Numbered from the stretch's first letter, positions 16,864-26,816 are shown. The stretch: 45,078 nt of DNA from UBA2334 sp049653005 (GCA_049653005.1 JBASFL010000033.1:1-45078), one strand, 5' to 3'. Notes: generated from the sequence alone by a model not told the origin. Numbers and translations: made by a program.

Positions 16864-17526
16864 TCAGGGCTGCCAGCCCAGAAAGTTGCGGTACAGGCGC
16901 AGACCTTGGTCGGCGCTTTTTTCGGGGTGAAACTGCGTGGCAAACAGGTTGTCGCGGGCGATGGCGGCCGAAAAACGCTGGCCATAGTCGGTCTCGCCCA
17001 CGCTGTGCACCGCTTGGGTGGGGCGGGCAAAGTAGCTGTGCACAAAATAGAAATAGGCGCCGTCGGCCACACCGTCCCACATGGGATGCGACGCGCCACG
17101 GCCCAATTGGTGGAACACGCGGTTCCAGCCCATTTGGGGCACTTTGAAACGGCTGCCATCGGCCTGCAGGCGGCCTGCCAGCTGAAAACGTGCCACCTCG
17201 CCACCGATCAGGCCCAGGCCATCGGTGGGGCCTTCTTCGCTGCGGTCGAGCAGCATTTGCATGCCCACACACACCCCAAACAGGGGCTTGTGTGCGGCGG
17301 CGTGCAGCACCGCGTCTTTCAGCCCCGAGCGGGCCAACTCGCCCATGCAGTCGGCCATGTGGCCTTGGCCGGGCAACACCACGCGGTCGGCATCGAGCAC
17401 GTCTTGGGGAGAGGCGGTGACGCGCACCTCAAAGTTTTCGGCCGCGGCCACGTGCATCACGGCCTGGGACACGGAGCGGAGGTTGCCGCTGCCATAGTCC
17501 ACCACGGCCACCATTTTGCGGGTCAT
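16864..17526 (-). CDS. hisH: HisH, glutaminase subunit of imidazole glycerol phosphate synthase
   Basis: 220-residue class I glutamine amidotransferase that supplies ammonia to HisF. The nucleophile Cys lies in PLFGVCVGMQMLL. The His and Glu of the triad are in ATQFHPEKS near the C-terminus. VAVVDYGSGNLRSVSQA is the typical N-terminus. The ATG at 17526 starts MTRKMVAVVDYG; a second ATG four codons later is possible. Confidence 0.96.
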   Translation of the reverse strand: MTRKMVAVVDYGSGNLRSVSQAVMHVAAAENFEVRVTASPQDVLDADRVVLPGQGHMADCMGELARSGLKDAVLHAAAHKPLFGVCVGMQMLLDRSEEGPTDGLGLIGGEVARFQLAGRLQADGSRFKVPQMGWNRVFHQLGRGASHPMWDGVADGAYFYFVHSYFARPTQAVHSVGETDYGQRFSAAIARDNLFATQFHPEKSADQGLRLYRNFLGWQP

Positions 17527-17542
17527 GGCAGGCGGGGCGCGG

Positions 17543-18166
17543 TCACAGCGAGCCCTTGGTGGAGGGGATGGTGTTGCCCATGCGGGGGTCCACTTCCAGC
17601 GCCATGCGAACGGCGCGGGCAAAGGCCTTGAACACGGTTTCGGCCTGGTGGTGGGCGTTTTGGCCCTTCAGGTTGTCGATGTGCAGCGACACGCCCGCGT
17701 GGTTCACAAAGCCCTGGAAAAACTCGAACGTGAGCTGGGTGTCGAACGCGCCGATCATGCCCGCCGTGAACGGCACGTGCATGTGCAGGCCAGGGCGGCC
17801 TGAAAAATCGACCACCACGCGGCTGAGCGCTTCGTCCAGCGGCACATAGGCGTGGCCGTAGCGGCGCAAGCCTTTTTTGTCGCCCACGGCCTTGGCGACG
17901 GCTTGGCCCAAGGTGATGCCCACGTCTTCCACGGTGTGGTGGCCGTCGATGTGCAGGTCGCCTTCCACGTCAATGTCGAGGTCGATCAGCCCGTGGCGGG
18001 CGATCTGGTCGAGCATGTGGTCGAAAAAGCCGATGCCGGTGCGCAGCTTCGATTGGCCTGTGCCATCGAGGTTGAGCACCACGCGGATGCGGGTTTCGGC
18101 GGTCTGGCGCAGCACGTCGGCGCGGCGCTCGGCCACTGCCGGGGAAGAATCGCTGTGGGTGGTCAT
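17543..18166 (-). CDS. hisB: HisB, imidazoleglycerol-phosphate dehydratase (monofunctional)
   Basis: 207 residues. Dehydrates imidazole glycerol phosphate to imidazole acetol phosphate. The manganese-binding motifs FFDHMLDQIARHG, DGHHTVEDVG and NAHHQAETVFKA are present. There is no N-terminal histidinol-phosphatase domain, so the phosphatase must be encoded elsewhere. The start overlaps the hisC stop (ATGA). Confidence 0.97.
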   Translation of the reverse strand: MTTHSDSSPAVAERRADVLRQTAETRIRVVLNLDGTGQSKLRTGIGFFDHMLDQIARHGLIDLDIDVEGDLHIDGHHTVEDVGITLGQAVAKAVGDKKGLRRYGHAYVPLDEALSRVVVDFSGRPGLHMHVPFTAGMIGAFDTQLTFEFFQGFVNHAGVSLHIDNLKGQNAHHQAETVFKAFARAVRMALEVDPRMGNTIPSTKGSL

Positions 18167-19251
18167 GGGGTGGTGTGAAGTGCGGCCACCATGCGGGCAT
18201 TTTCGTCGGGGGTGCCGACCGTCAAACGCACGCAGTTGTGCAGCAGAGGGTGCATTTTAGAAACATTCTTCACCAGCACCCCGGCGCGTTTGAGGCCATC
18301 GAAACACTGTTGTGCGTCGGGCACGCGCACCAGCAGCATGTTGGCCTGGCTGGGGAACACGGTGAAACCGGGCAGCCGCGCCAATTCGGCGGTCAACCAC
18401 CCGCGCTGCTGGCGGATGGCGTCTGCCTGGGCGGCAAACACCTCGGCATGCTCCAGCGCGAACAGCGCACATTCGGTGTTGAGCACGCTGATGTTGTAGG
18501 GCGGGCGCACCTTGTCGATTTCGGCCACCAGGGCTTTGGGGCCCATCATGTAACCCAACCGCACCCCCGCCAGACCGAACTTGGACAGCGTGCGCATCAA
18601 GAGCACATGGCCGTGGCGCTCGGGCGCCTGGCGGATGCGGGTGAGCCAGGTTTTGGACGCGAACGGCTGGTAGGCCTCGTCCATCACCACCAGCCCGCCC
18701 TGTACGCCCTGGGCCGCGATGATCGCCTCAATGGCGTCGTCGTCCCACAGGTTGGCGGTGGGGTTGTTGGGGTAGGCCAGGTACACGATGGCCGGGCGGT
18801 GCGCGGCAATGGCGGCCAGCATGGCGGGCAAGTCCAGCTCGAAGTCGGCCGTCAAGGGCACACCGTGGAAGGCCAGGCCTTGCAGCTGCGCGCTCATGGC
18901 GTACATGACAAAACCGGGCAACGGCGCGAGGATGGACGCGCCGGGCACGTCGCACGCCAGCGCCAGCAGGCTGATGAGTTCGTCCGACCCGTTGCCCAGC
19001 ATGAGGTCAAAGCCCTCTGGCATGTCGGCGTGGGCGGCCAGTGCGGCGCGCAGGTCGTTCACGCGGGGCCCCGGGTAACGGTTCAGGGCCACGGCACCCA
19101 GGCGCGCACCCAAGGCAGCTTGCAGGGCGGGCGGCAGGCCGTAGGGGTTCTCCATGGCGTCGAGCTTGACCATGCCCACCGCGTCCTGGATGGCGTAGGC
19201 GTGCATGGACTGCACGTCCTGGCGGATGCGTTGATTGAGATCGGTACTCAT
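18163..19251 (-). CDS. hisC: HisC, histidinol-phosphate aminotransferase
   Basis: 362-residue PLP-dependent fold-type I aminotransferase converting imidazole acetol phosphate to histidinol phosphate. MENPYGLPP, GNGSDELI, YPNNPTANLWD, VMDEAYQPF and the PLP lysine in RTLSKFGLAGVRLGY are present. The ATG at 19251 overlaps the hisD stop by 4 nt; the longer frame above it is antisense or out of frame within hisD. Confidence 0.97.
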   Translation of the reverse strand: MSTDLNQRIRQDVQSMHAYAIQDAVGMVKLDAMENPYGLPPALQAALGARLGAVALNRYPGPRVNDLRAALAAHADMPEGFDLMLGNGSDELISLLALACDVPGASILAPLPGFVMYAMSAQLQGLAFHGVPLTADFELDLPAMLAAIAAHRPAIVYLAYPNNPTANLWDDDAIEAIIAAQGVQGGLVVMDEAYQPFASKTWLTRIRQAPERHGHVLLMRTLSKFGLAGVRLGYMMGPKALVAEIDKVRPPYNISVLNTECALFALEHAEVFAAQADAIRQQRGWLTAELARLPGFTVFPSQANMLLVRVPDAQQCFDGLKRAGVLVKNVSKMHPLLHNCVRLTVGTPDENARMVAALHTTP

Positions 19252-20597
19252 GCAGCACCTCTCATGGGGGGCACATCGGTCAGGCGCAGCTCGGCGGCGC
19301 GGGCGTGGGCTTGCAGGCCTTCGCCATAAGCCAACTCGGCGGCCACGGGACCCAGGGTTTGGGCACCGGCCTGGCTCACTTCGATCAGGCTGCTGCGTTT
19401 TTGGAAGTCGTACACGCCCAGCGGGCTGGAAAAGCGCGCCGTGCCGCTGGTGGGCAACACGTGGTTGGGGCCGGCACAGTAGTCGCCCAGGCTTTCGCTG
19501 GTGTAAGCCCCCAAAAAGATGGCACCGGCGTGGCGCAGCAAGGGCTCCCAGCGGTGGGGCTCGCGGCTGCTCACCTCCAGGTGCTCGGGGGCGATGCGGT
19601 TGCTCAGCTCGCAGGCCTCCTCCATGCTGCGGGTGTGAATCAATGCGCCGCGGTCGGTCAGGCTTTTGGCGATGATGGCCGCGCGGGGCATGGTGGGCAG
19701 CAGGCGGTCGATTTCGCGCTGCACGGCGGCGATGTAGTTGGCATCGGGGCACAGCAGGATGCTTTGCGCCAGTTCGTCGTGTTCGGCCTGGCTGAACAGG
19801 TCCATCGCCACCCAGTCGGCGGGGGTGGTGCCGTCGGCCAGCACCAGAATTTCGCTGGGGCCCGCAATCATGTCGATGCCCACGGTGCCAAACACGCGCT
19901 TTTTGGCGCTGGCCACGTAGGCGTTGCCGGGGCCAGTGATTTTGTCCACCTTGGGCACGGTGGCGGTGCCGTAGGCCAGAGCGGCCACGGCCTGCGCGCC
20001 GCCTACTGTGAAGGCGCGGCTCACACCCGCCACGTAAGCGGCAGCCAGCACCAGCGGGTTCTTCTCGCCCTTCGGGGTGGGCACCACCATGACGATGTCG
20101 GGCACCCCGGCAACGTGGGCGGGAATGGCGTTCATCAGCACGCTGCTGGGGTAGGCGGCTTTGCCACCGGGCACGTAGATGCCCACGCGGTCCAGCGGCG
20201 TGACCTTTTGGCCCAGCAGGGTGCCGTCTTCGTCGCGGTAGCTCCAGCTTTCGCCACAGGCTTTCTTTTGCGCTTCGTGGTAGGTGCGAACACGGTAGGC
20301 GGCATTTTCCAGGGCATGGCGCTGCGCGGCGGGCAGGCTGTCGAAGGCGGCTTTCAGCTCGGCCTGGGTCAGCTCCAGTTCGGCCATGCCGGCGGCGCTC
20401 AGGCCATCGAAACGGGCCGTGTATTCCAGCACGGCGGCATCGCCCCGGGCTTGCACATCGGCCAGGATGTCGGCCACGCGCTGCTCGATGGCGGCATCGG
20501 TGTCGGCCGACCAGTGCAGGCGCGCCTTGAATTGGGCATCAAAATCGGCCCCAGCGCTTGACAGGTATAGGGGTTTAGCTACAAAAATCATGCTCAT
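19248..20597 (-). CDS. hisD: HisD, histidinol dehydrogenase
   Basis: 449 residues. Zinc- and NAD-dependent; oxidises histidinol to histidine in the last two steps. GIYVPGGKAAYPSSVLM, VGGAQAVAALAYGT, GPGNAYVASAKK, AGPSEILVLAD and IAPEHLEV are typical. The start at 20597 overlaps the hisG stop (ATGA); an ATG two codons later is also in frame. The first 20 or so residues (VAKPLYLSSAGADFDAQF) are encoded by a dispersed ~50-bp repeat (20531-20582). The recognisable family core starts after that. Confidence 0.96.
   Translation of the reverse strand: MSMIFVAKPLYLSSAGADFDAQFKARLHWSADTDAAIEQRVADILADVQARGDAAVLEYTARFDGLSAAGMAELELTQAELKAAFDSLPAAQRHALENAAYRVRTYHEAQKKACGESWSYRDEDGTLLGQKVTPLDRVGIYVPGGKAAYPSSVLMNAIPAHVAGVPDIVMVVPTPKGEKNPLVLAAAYVAGVSRAFTVGGAQAVAALAYGTATVPKVDKITGPGNAYVASAKKRVFGTVGIDMIAGPSEILVLADGTTPADWVAMDLFSQAEHDELAQSILLCPDANYIAAVQREIDRLLPTMPRAAIIAKSLTDRGALIHTRSMEEACELSNRIAPEHLEVSSREPHRWEPLLRHAGAIFLGAYTSESLGDYCAGPNHVLPTSGTARFSSPLGVYDFQKRSSLIEVSQAGAQTLGPVAAELAYGEGLQAHARAAELRLTDVPPMRGAA
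20531..20582 (-). repeat. Dispersed ~50-bp repeat, copy C (encodes HisD N-terminus)
   Basis: On the minus strand it reads GTAGCTAAACCCCTATACCT then GTCAAGCGCTGGGGCCGA. It is read in the same strand and frame as copy F in macA: SSAGADFDA here against TSVGGQKDA there. It begins five codons after the hisD start. Confidence 0.65.
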
Positions 20598-21241
20598 CCT
20601 GCGGCTTGGGCAAAGGCGTCGATGATGGGGCGCAACGCGGCCTGTTTCACTTTCAGCGCACCCTGGTTCACCACCAGGCGCGAGCTGATGTCCATGATGT
20701 GCTCCACCTCCACCAGGTGGTTGGCCTTCAAGGTGTTGCCGGTGGACACCAGGTCCACGATGGCGTCGGCCAACCCGGTGAGGGGGGCCAACTCCATGCT
20801 GCCGTAGAGCTTGATCAGGTCCACGTGCACGCCTTTGCTGGCGAAAAACTCGCGGGCAATGGCCGTGTATTTGGTGGCCACGGCCAGGCGGGCGCCCTGG
20901 CGCACGGCGTTGGCATAATCAAAGTCGGCGCGCACGGCCACGCTCATGCGGCAGCGGGCAATTTTCAGGTCCAGTGGCTGGTACAGGCCCTGGCTGCCCC
21001 ACTCGGCCTGGTGCTCAATGAGGGTGTCTTTGCCGCACACGCCCAGGTCGGCACCGCCGTACTCCACGTAGGTGGGCACGTCGGACGCGCGCACCAACAC
21101 CACGTTCACGTCGGGGCGGTTGGTGGGCAGTATCAGCTTGCGCGACTTGTCGGGGTCTTCCAGCACCTCGATGCCTGCGGCCGCCAGCAGCGGCAGGGTT
21201 TCTTCAAAAATGCGTCCTTTGGACAGGGCAAGCGTGATCAA
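20594..21241 (-). CDS. hisG: HisG, ATP phosphoribosyltransferase catalytic subunit (short form)
   Basis: 215 residues. Condenses ATP and PRPP, the first and feedback-regulated step. Features are LALSKGRIFEETLPLL, GGADLGVCGKD, and the PRPP-binding VDLVSTGNTLKANHL. It lacks the C-terminal histidine-binding domain of the long form (about 300 residues), so it should need the regulatory partner HisZ, which is not in this window. First of the his genes, 34 nt after the murA stop. Confidence 0.96.
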   Translation of the reverse strand: MITLALSKGRIFEETLPLLAAAGIEVLEDPDKSRKLILPTNRPDVNVVLVRASDVPTYVEYGGADLGVCGKDTLIEHQAEWGSQGLYQPLDLKIARCRMSVAVRADFDYANAVRQGARLAVATKYTAIAREFFASKGVHVDLIKLYGSMELAPLTGLADAIVDLVSTGNTLKANHLVEVEHIMDISSRLVVNQGALKVKQAALRPIIDAFAQAAG

Positions 21242-21275
21242 GGTGGGACTCCGGCAAAAAGGTCAGCGGTGGGGG

Positions 21276-22559
<1,284 letters not shown>

Positions 22560-22564
22560 GCCGC

Positions 22565-22807
22565 TTACCGAGCCAAGGCGGCCCATTCGGCCGGGGTGTG
22601 GGTTTTCATGGACAGGGCGTGCACCTCGTCGGTGGCCATGCGCTGGCCCAGCGTGGCGTACACGCGCTGGTGGCGGGCAATGGGGCGCTTGCCTTCGAAT
22701 TCGGCCGACACGATCACGGCAGACCAATGGCGGCCATCGCCGCTCACCTCAAGGTGTTCGCACGGCAAACCGGCAGCAATGATGAACTGGAGTTCCTGGG
22801 GGGTCAT
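22565..22807 (-). CDS. ibaG: BolA/IbaG family protein
   Basis: 80 residues of the BolA family, with the class signature RHQRVYATLGQRMATDEVHALSM split here as RHQRVYATLG and DEVHALSMKT. IbaG works with monothiol glutaredoxins in iron-sulfur handling and acid stress, and its gene usually lies directly upstream of murA, as here (5-nt gap). Start is the ATG at 22807 (MTPQELQF); a GTG two codons earlier is possible. The cysteine in LPCEHLEV matches the position often occupied by Cys or His in the family. Confidence 0.92.
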   Translation of the reverse strand: MTPQELQFIIAAGLPCEHLEVSGDGRHWSAVIVSAEFEGKRPIARHQRVYATLGQRMATDEVHALSMKTHTPAEWAALAR

Positions 22808-22834
22808 AAACACACACGCAAAAAAAGAAAAGGC

Positions 22835-23590
22835 TCAATGCCGAATTTTGTAGCCCGAGCGCAGCAGGCCCACGGCCACGGTGCTGACCGCGACAAACGC
22901 CACCGCGACCACCCCCAGGCTCAACCAGGGCGACACGTCGCTTTGGCCAAAAAAGCCGTGGCGAAAGCCGTCGATCATGTAGAAGAACGGGTTCAGGTGG
23001 CTGACCTGCTGCCAAAACGCGGGCAGGGAATGGATGGAATAGAACACGCCCGACAAAAAGGTCATGGGCATGATGACGAAGTTTTGGAACGCGGCCAATT
23101 GGTCGAATTTTTCGGCCCACAGCCCCGCGATCAGCCCCAGAGCGCCCAACATGGCCGCCCCCAGCACGGCAAACACCAGCACCCACAGGGGGGCCACCAC
23201 ACCGGGTTGGCCAAACCAGTAGGTCACCAACATCACGCCTGCCCCCACGGCCAGGCCACGCACCACCGAAGACGCCACATAGGCGACAAACCAGGCCCAG
23301 TGCGACATGGGGGTGAGCAACACGAACACCAGGTTGCCCATGATCTTGCTTTGGATGAGCGACGACGAACTGTTGGCAAACGCGTTTTGCAACACGCTCA
23401 TCATCACAAGACCGGGCACCAAAAACGCGGTGTAACTGACGGTGTCGTACACCTTCACGTGGTCTTCGAGCACGTGGCCAAAGATCATCATGTACAGCAC
23501 CGCGGTCAGCACCGGCGCGGCCACGGTTTGGAAGCCGACCTTCCAGAACCGCAACACCTCTTTGTAAAACAGCGCTTGCCAACCCGTCAT
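22835..23590 (-). CDS. ABC-2 type transporter permease (YadH-like)
   Basis: 251 residues with six predicted membrane segments and the ABC-2 signature region LIAGLWAEKFDQLAAFQNFV to FLSGVFYSI. With the ATPase encoded just upstream it forms an exporter of the YadGH class, whose substrate is not established. The ATG at 23590 overlaps the ATPase stop (ATGA). Its place between mlaB and ibaG-murA is conserved in Burkholderiales and suggests envelope-related export. Confidence 0.9.
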   Translation of the reverse strand: MTGWQALFYKEVLRFWKVGFQTVAAPVLTAVLYMMIFGHVLEDHVKVYDTVSYTAFLVPGLVMMSVLQNAFANSSSSLIQSKIMGNLVFVLLTPMSHWAWFVAYVASSVVRGLAVGAGVMLVTYWFGQPGVVAPLWVLVFAVLGAAMLGALGLIAGLWAEKFDQLAAFQNFVIMPMTFLSGVFYSIHSLPAFWQQVSHLNPFFYMIDGFRHGFFGQSDVSPWLSLGVVAVAFVAVSTVAVGLLRSGYKIRH

Positions 23591-24612
23591 TGATTTGCCC
23601 CCACGCTCGTCGCTGCAGCGCCTTCGCTGCCCCCCGAGGGGGCGCTCGCCAGCTTGGGGCGGCCCGGCGCTGGCTCGTCTGCCCCCATCACGTCCAGGAA
23701 CACGTCTTCCAGGTCGGCTTTGCGCATTTCAACGTCTTCAGCCACCCCACCGGCCAGACGGACGGCGGCCAAAACTTGTTCGACTTCCAGCGCGTTGTGC
23801 GCGGGCAGTTGCACCACACGGCCGGTCACACGGGCACGGGCGGCCAGTTCGGCGGGCAGGGGGGTGTCGGTTTTGAAACGCAGCACGTTGGACGACGCCC
23901 GGCTGAGCAGCACCGAGGTTTTCTCCAACGCCACCACCTTGCCGCGCTTGATCATGGCAATGCGGCCACACAGGGCCTCGGCCTCTTCCAGGTAGTGGGT
24001 GGTCAGCAGCACGGTGCTGCCCTCGCGGTTGAGGCGGGCCACAAACTGCCACAGGGTCTGGCGCAGCTCCACGTCCACACCGGCGGTGGGCTCGTCCAGC
24101 ACGATGACGCGGGGTTTGTGCACCAGCGCCTGCGCCACCATCACCCGGCGCTTCATGCCGCCCGACAGCTGGCGCATGTTGGCGTGGGCTTTGTCGGCAA
24201 GGCCCAGGCTGTCGAGCAAATCGTCGATCCACACGTCGTTGTGCTTCAGGCCGAAATAACCCGACTGCATGCGCAAGGCCTCGCGCACGCTGAAAAACGG
24301 GTCGAACACCAGCTCTTGCGGCACCACACCCAGGGCACGGCGTGCGGCGGCGTAGTCGGTGGTGACGTCGTGGCCCAACACGCGGGCGCTGCCCCGTGTG
24401 GGCCGGCTCAACCCGGCCAGGATGCTGATGAGCGTGGTTTTGCCCGCGCCGTTGGGGCCGAGCAAACCGAAGATTTCACCGGGCTCCACGGACAGGCTCA
24501 CGCCATCGAGCGCCGTGAACGGTCCTTTGGGGGTGGGGTACACCTTGGCCACGTCGTCAAACGAAATGGCAAGGTCTGCCGCTGAGCGGGCAGAAAGATT
24601 GAGTGCGGACAT
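23587..24612 (-). CDS. ABC transporter ATP-binding protein (YadG-like) with repeat-derived C-terminal tail
   Basis: 341 residues. Walker A GPNGAGKTT, signature LSGGMKRRVM, Walker B VIVLDEPTAGVD and H-loop LTTHYLEEAE are all present, partner of the ABC-2 permease. YadG of E. coli is about 308 residues. The extra C-terminal part (from about 312) contains APGRPKLASAPSGGS and is encoded by the 52-bp repeat at 23625-23676, the same sequence that encodes the LolD N-terminus. The extension is probably a disordered tail. Confidence 0.92.
   Translation of the reverse strand: MSALNLSARSAADLAISFDDVAKVYPTPKGPFTALDGVSLSVEPGEIFGLLGPNGAGKTTLISILAGLSRPTRGSARVLGHDVTTDYAAARRALGVVPQELVFDPFFSVREALRMQSGYFGLKHNDVWIDDLLDSLGLADKAHANMRQLSGGMKRRVMVAQALVHKPRVIVLDEPTAGVDVELRQTLWQFVARLNREGSTVLLTTHYLEEAEALCGRIAMIKRGKVVALEKTSVLLSRASSNVLRFKTDTPLPAELAARARVTGRVVQLPAHNALEVEQVLAAVRLAGGVAEDVEMRKADLEDVFLDVMGADEPAPGRPKLASAPSGGSEGAAATSVGANQ
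23625..23676. repeat. 52-bp GC-rich repeat, copy 2 (inside the YadG-like gene)
   Basis: Exact inverted copy of 467-518, with the same AGCGTGGGGGC block 17 nt beyond the core. In this gene it is read as the C-terminal tail, whereas in lolD it is read as the N-terminal tail on the opposite strand of the repeat. Confidence 0.85.
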
Positions 24613-24624
24613 GAACCCGCGATT

Positions 24625-24891
24625 TTATGCGGCCAGCAATGCATCCACCCCGTACAAGGTGGCCAGCTCGGTCAGCCGTGGGGGCAAACCGTCCAAGGCC
24701 AGCGTTTGTTCCTGGCCAGCCAAGTGGCGGCGCAAGGCCAGCACCGCAGACAGTGCGGAGGAGTCAAAGCGCTGCAAACCCGAGCCGTCCAGCCACACCA
24801 CCTGGCCCTGCCCCACAGGCAACTGGGACACCCAATGCGCCACACAGGCGGTCGCATCGGCATGGGTGAGCGTGGCGGGAAACGTGAGCAT
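24625..24891 (-). CDS. mlaB: MlaB, STAS-domain component of the Mla lipid transporter
   Basis: 88-residue STAS domain (VVWLDGSGLQRFDSSALSAV holds the conserved Asp-Ser region). MlaB binds the ATPase MlaF and stabilises the MlaFEDB complex, which moves phospholipids between the outer and inner membranes. It follows mlaC by 9 nt and is last in mlaFEDACB. STAS proteins are short and variable, so context carries much of the assignment. Confidence 0.9.
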   Translation of the reverse strand: MLTFPATLTHADATACVAHWVSQLPVGQGQVVWLDGSGLQRFDSSALSAVLALRRHLAGQEQTLALDGLPPRLTELATLYGVDALLAA

Positions 24892-24900
24892 GGTGGGTGT

Positions 24901-25542
24901 TCAGCCGGCTTTGGCGTTGGCTTTGTTGCGCTTGGACAGCGTGGCAATCAGGCCGTCGATGCCTTTGGCGTTGATCTCGGCCGCGAACTGGGTGCGGTAG
25001 GTTTCCACCAGCCACACACCCATCACGTTCAGGTCGTAAATTTTCCAGCCGGTGTCGGTTTTTTCCAGCCGGTAGTCCAACTGGATGGGGTCGCCACGGC
25101 CGCGCACGTCGCTGCGCACCACCACTTCGGTGTCGGTGGGGGCGGCGCGCAGGGGGCGGAAGCTCAGGGTTTGGTCTTTGACCTGGCCCAGGGCCCCCGA
25201 GTAGGTGCGCACCAGCAAGGTTTTGAATTCGTCTTGCAGCTGTTTTTGCTGCTCGGGTGTGGCCTGGCGCCAGAAACGGCCGACGGCCGAAGCGGTCATG
25301 CGGGCAAAGTTGACGCTGGGCATGATTTTGCTGTCCACCAGCACCATCACCTTGGCCAAGTCACCGGCCTGGATGGCGGCATCGGCCTTCACGGCATCGA
25401 GCACCTCGGTGGCCACGCGTTTGATCAGAGCGTCGGGGGCTTCGTCGGCGGCGTGGGCGGGCAAAGCCAGCAGCCCGGCCACAGGCAACAGCGCTGTGGT
25501 GCTCAGGGCGGCGAAACGGGCAATCCAGTGGCGGCGGTTCAT
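24901..25542 (-). CDS. mlaC: MlaC, periplasmic phospholipid-binding protein
   Basis: 213 residues with a signal peptide (RFAALSTTALLPVAGLLALPAHA, cleaved near 31). The mature part is a Tol-Tol-Ttg2-type lipid-binding domain (KIMPSVNFARMTASAVGRFW, WKIYDLNVMGVWLVETYR). It shuttles phospholipids through the periplasm between MlaA at the outer membrane and MlaD at the inner membrane. The N-terminal RR is not followed by a Tat consensus, so Sec export is more likely. Confidence 0.95.
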   Translation of the reverse strand: MNRRHWIARFAALSTTALLPVAGLLALPAHAADEAPDALIKRVATEVLDAVKADAAIQAGDLAKVMVLVDSKIMPSVNFARMTASAVGRFWRQATPEQQKQLQDEFKTLLVRTYSGALGQVKDQTLSFRPLRAAPTDTEVVVRSDVRGRGDPIQLDYRLEKTDTGWKIYDLNVMGVWLVETYRTQFAAEINAKGIDGLIATLSKRNKANAKAG

Positions 25543-25576
25543 GGGGTTCTTTCGGTGTGCGGTCGGGGTGAGACGG

Positions 25577-26308
25577 TCATTCGTCGTCGCGGTTGCGCTG
25601 GGCGTCGATCACGCTTTGGCGGCGCTTCAGGAACACCTCGCGGGTGAAGCTGTATTTGTCCAGCGCGGCCTCGTCCAGCACGGCACCGGCCCGCAGCAAG
25701 CCTGCCCGGGTTTCAACGGCGCGCAGGGTGTAGAGCGAGTTGCGGCTGGGCACATCGCTGATGCCTTGCACCAGATCGCCACTGGCCTCCACGCCCATGC
25801 CCACGGTGTCGCGCAACGTGGACGGGCCCAGCAGGGGCAGCACCACATACGGGCCTGGTGGGACACCCCAATAGCCCATGGTCTGCCCGAAATCGGCGCT
25901 GACGCGGTACAGGCGCATTTCGGTGGCGATGTCGAGCAAGCCGCCCAGGCCAAACGCCGTGTTCACGCCCACGCGCAGAAAACTGGTGGCGGCGTCTTCA
26001 CCGCGCAGCTGCAAAGTCGCGTTGACCACGGTCCACACATCGCGCAGGTTGCCAAAGAAGTTGCCCACGGCGGTGCGCACCGGGTCGGGCGTGACTTCGG
26101 CGTACACGGTGGCAACGGGCTTGAGCACGGCTTTGTCCACGGCGTCGTTGAACTGTTCAACGCCCCGGTTGAAGGGCTCGATGGGGTCACGCGGGTCGCG
26201 GTTGGGGCCTGTGGCGCACCCGGCCAAGGCGGCCGCCACCCCAAGCGCCAGCACCGCAAAAGCGCTGCGCCAGCGTGGGCGGGGTGTGGGTTGTGGCATG
26301 GGGGTCAT
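25577..26308 (-). CDS. mlaA: MlaA (VacJ) outer-membrane lipoprotein
   Basis: 243 residues with a lipoprotein signal peptide ending in lipobox LAGC. The core (DPIEPFNRGVEQFNDAVDK, NFFGNLRDVWTVVN, LGPSTLRDTVG) is typical of MlaA, the channel that removes phospholipids from the outer leaflet of the outer membrane. The gene lies between mlaD and mlaC; in E. coli it is unlinked, but this position is normal in Burkholderiales. The ATG at 26308 overlaps the mlaD stop. Confidence 0.95.
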   Translation of the reverse strand: MTPMPQPTPRPRWRSAFAVLALGVAAALAGCATGPNRDPRDPIEPFNRGVEQFNDAVDKAVLKPVATVYAEVTPDPVRTAVGNFFGNLRDVWTVVNATLQLRGEDAATSFLRVGVNTAFGLGGLLDIATEMRLYRVSADFGQTMGYWGVPPGPYVVLPLLGPSTLRDTVGMGVEASGDLVQGISDVPSRNSLYTLRAVETRAGLLRAGAVLDEAALDKYSFTREVFLKRRQSVIDAQRNRDDE

Positions 26309-26775
26309 TCTTTTTTCTCGCCTTCGGCCGCTTTGCTGAACAAAAATTGGCTGATCAGGTTTTCCAACACCACCGCCGACTGGGTTTGGGTGACCACGTC
26401 ACCCACCGCCAGGTTCTTGGGGTCGCCCCCGGGCTCGATGCCGATGTACTGCTCGCCCAGCAAACCGCTGGTCAAAATTTTCAACGAACTGTCCTTGGGG
26501 AAGGCGTAGCGGGCCTCCAGGTCCAGCGCCACACTGGCCTGGAAGGTTTTGTCGTCAAACGTGATGCCAGCCACCCGGCCCACCACCACGCCCGCGCTTT
26601 TCACGGCGGCGCGGGGCTTCAGGCCGCCGATGTTGTCGAAACGGGCCACCACGCGGTAGCTGTTTTCAAAATTGAGTTGCAGCAGGTTGGCCGACTTCAG
26701 CGCCAGGAACAGCAACGCCGCCGCGCCCAACAGCACAAACAGGCCCACCCACACGTCATTTTTAGATTTTTTCAT
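26305..26775 (-). CDS. mlaD: MlaD, MCE-domain substrate-binding component
   Basis: 156 residues with an N-terminal anchor (VWVGLFVLLGAAALLFLAL) and one MCE domain (RFDNIGGLKPRAAVKSAGVVVGRV, LTSGLLGEQYIGIEPGG). MlaD forms the hexameric periplasmic ring on the MlaE permease. A dispersed ~50-bp repeat fills the gap between the mlaE stop and this start. The C-terminal tail is short and acidic. Confidence 0.96.
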   Translation of the reverse strand: MKKSKNDVWVGLFVLLGAAALLFLALKSANLLQLNFENSYRVVARFDNIGGLKPRAAVKSAGVVVGRVAGITFDDKTFQASVALDLEARYAFPKDSSLKILTSGLLGEQYIGIEPGGDPKNLAVGDVVTQTQSAVVLENLISQFLFSKAAEGEKKE

Positions 26776-26815
26776 GCTCTATCGCTTGTCTGTATTGGTT
26801 TTTCAGCTATGTATT
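26763..26815 (-). repeat. Dispersed ~50-bp repeat, copy D (between mlaE and mlaD)
   Basis: On the minus strand it reads CATAGCTGAAAAACCAATAC then AGACAAGCGATAGAGCATG, the latter ending in the mlaD start codon. It is the closest relative of copy A. It fills the 41-nt gap from the mlaE stop to the mlaD start and enters the first mlaD codons. Confidence 0.68.
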
Positions 26816-26816
26816 T

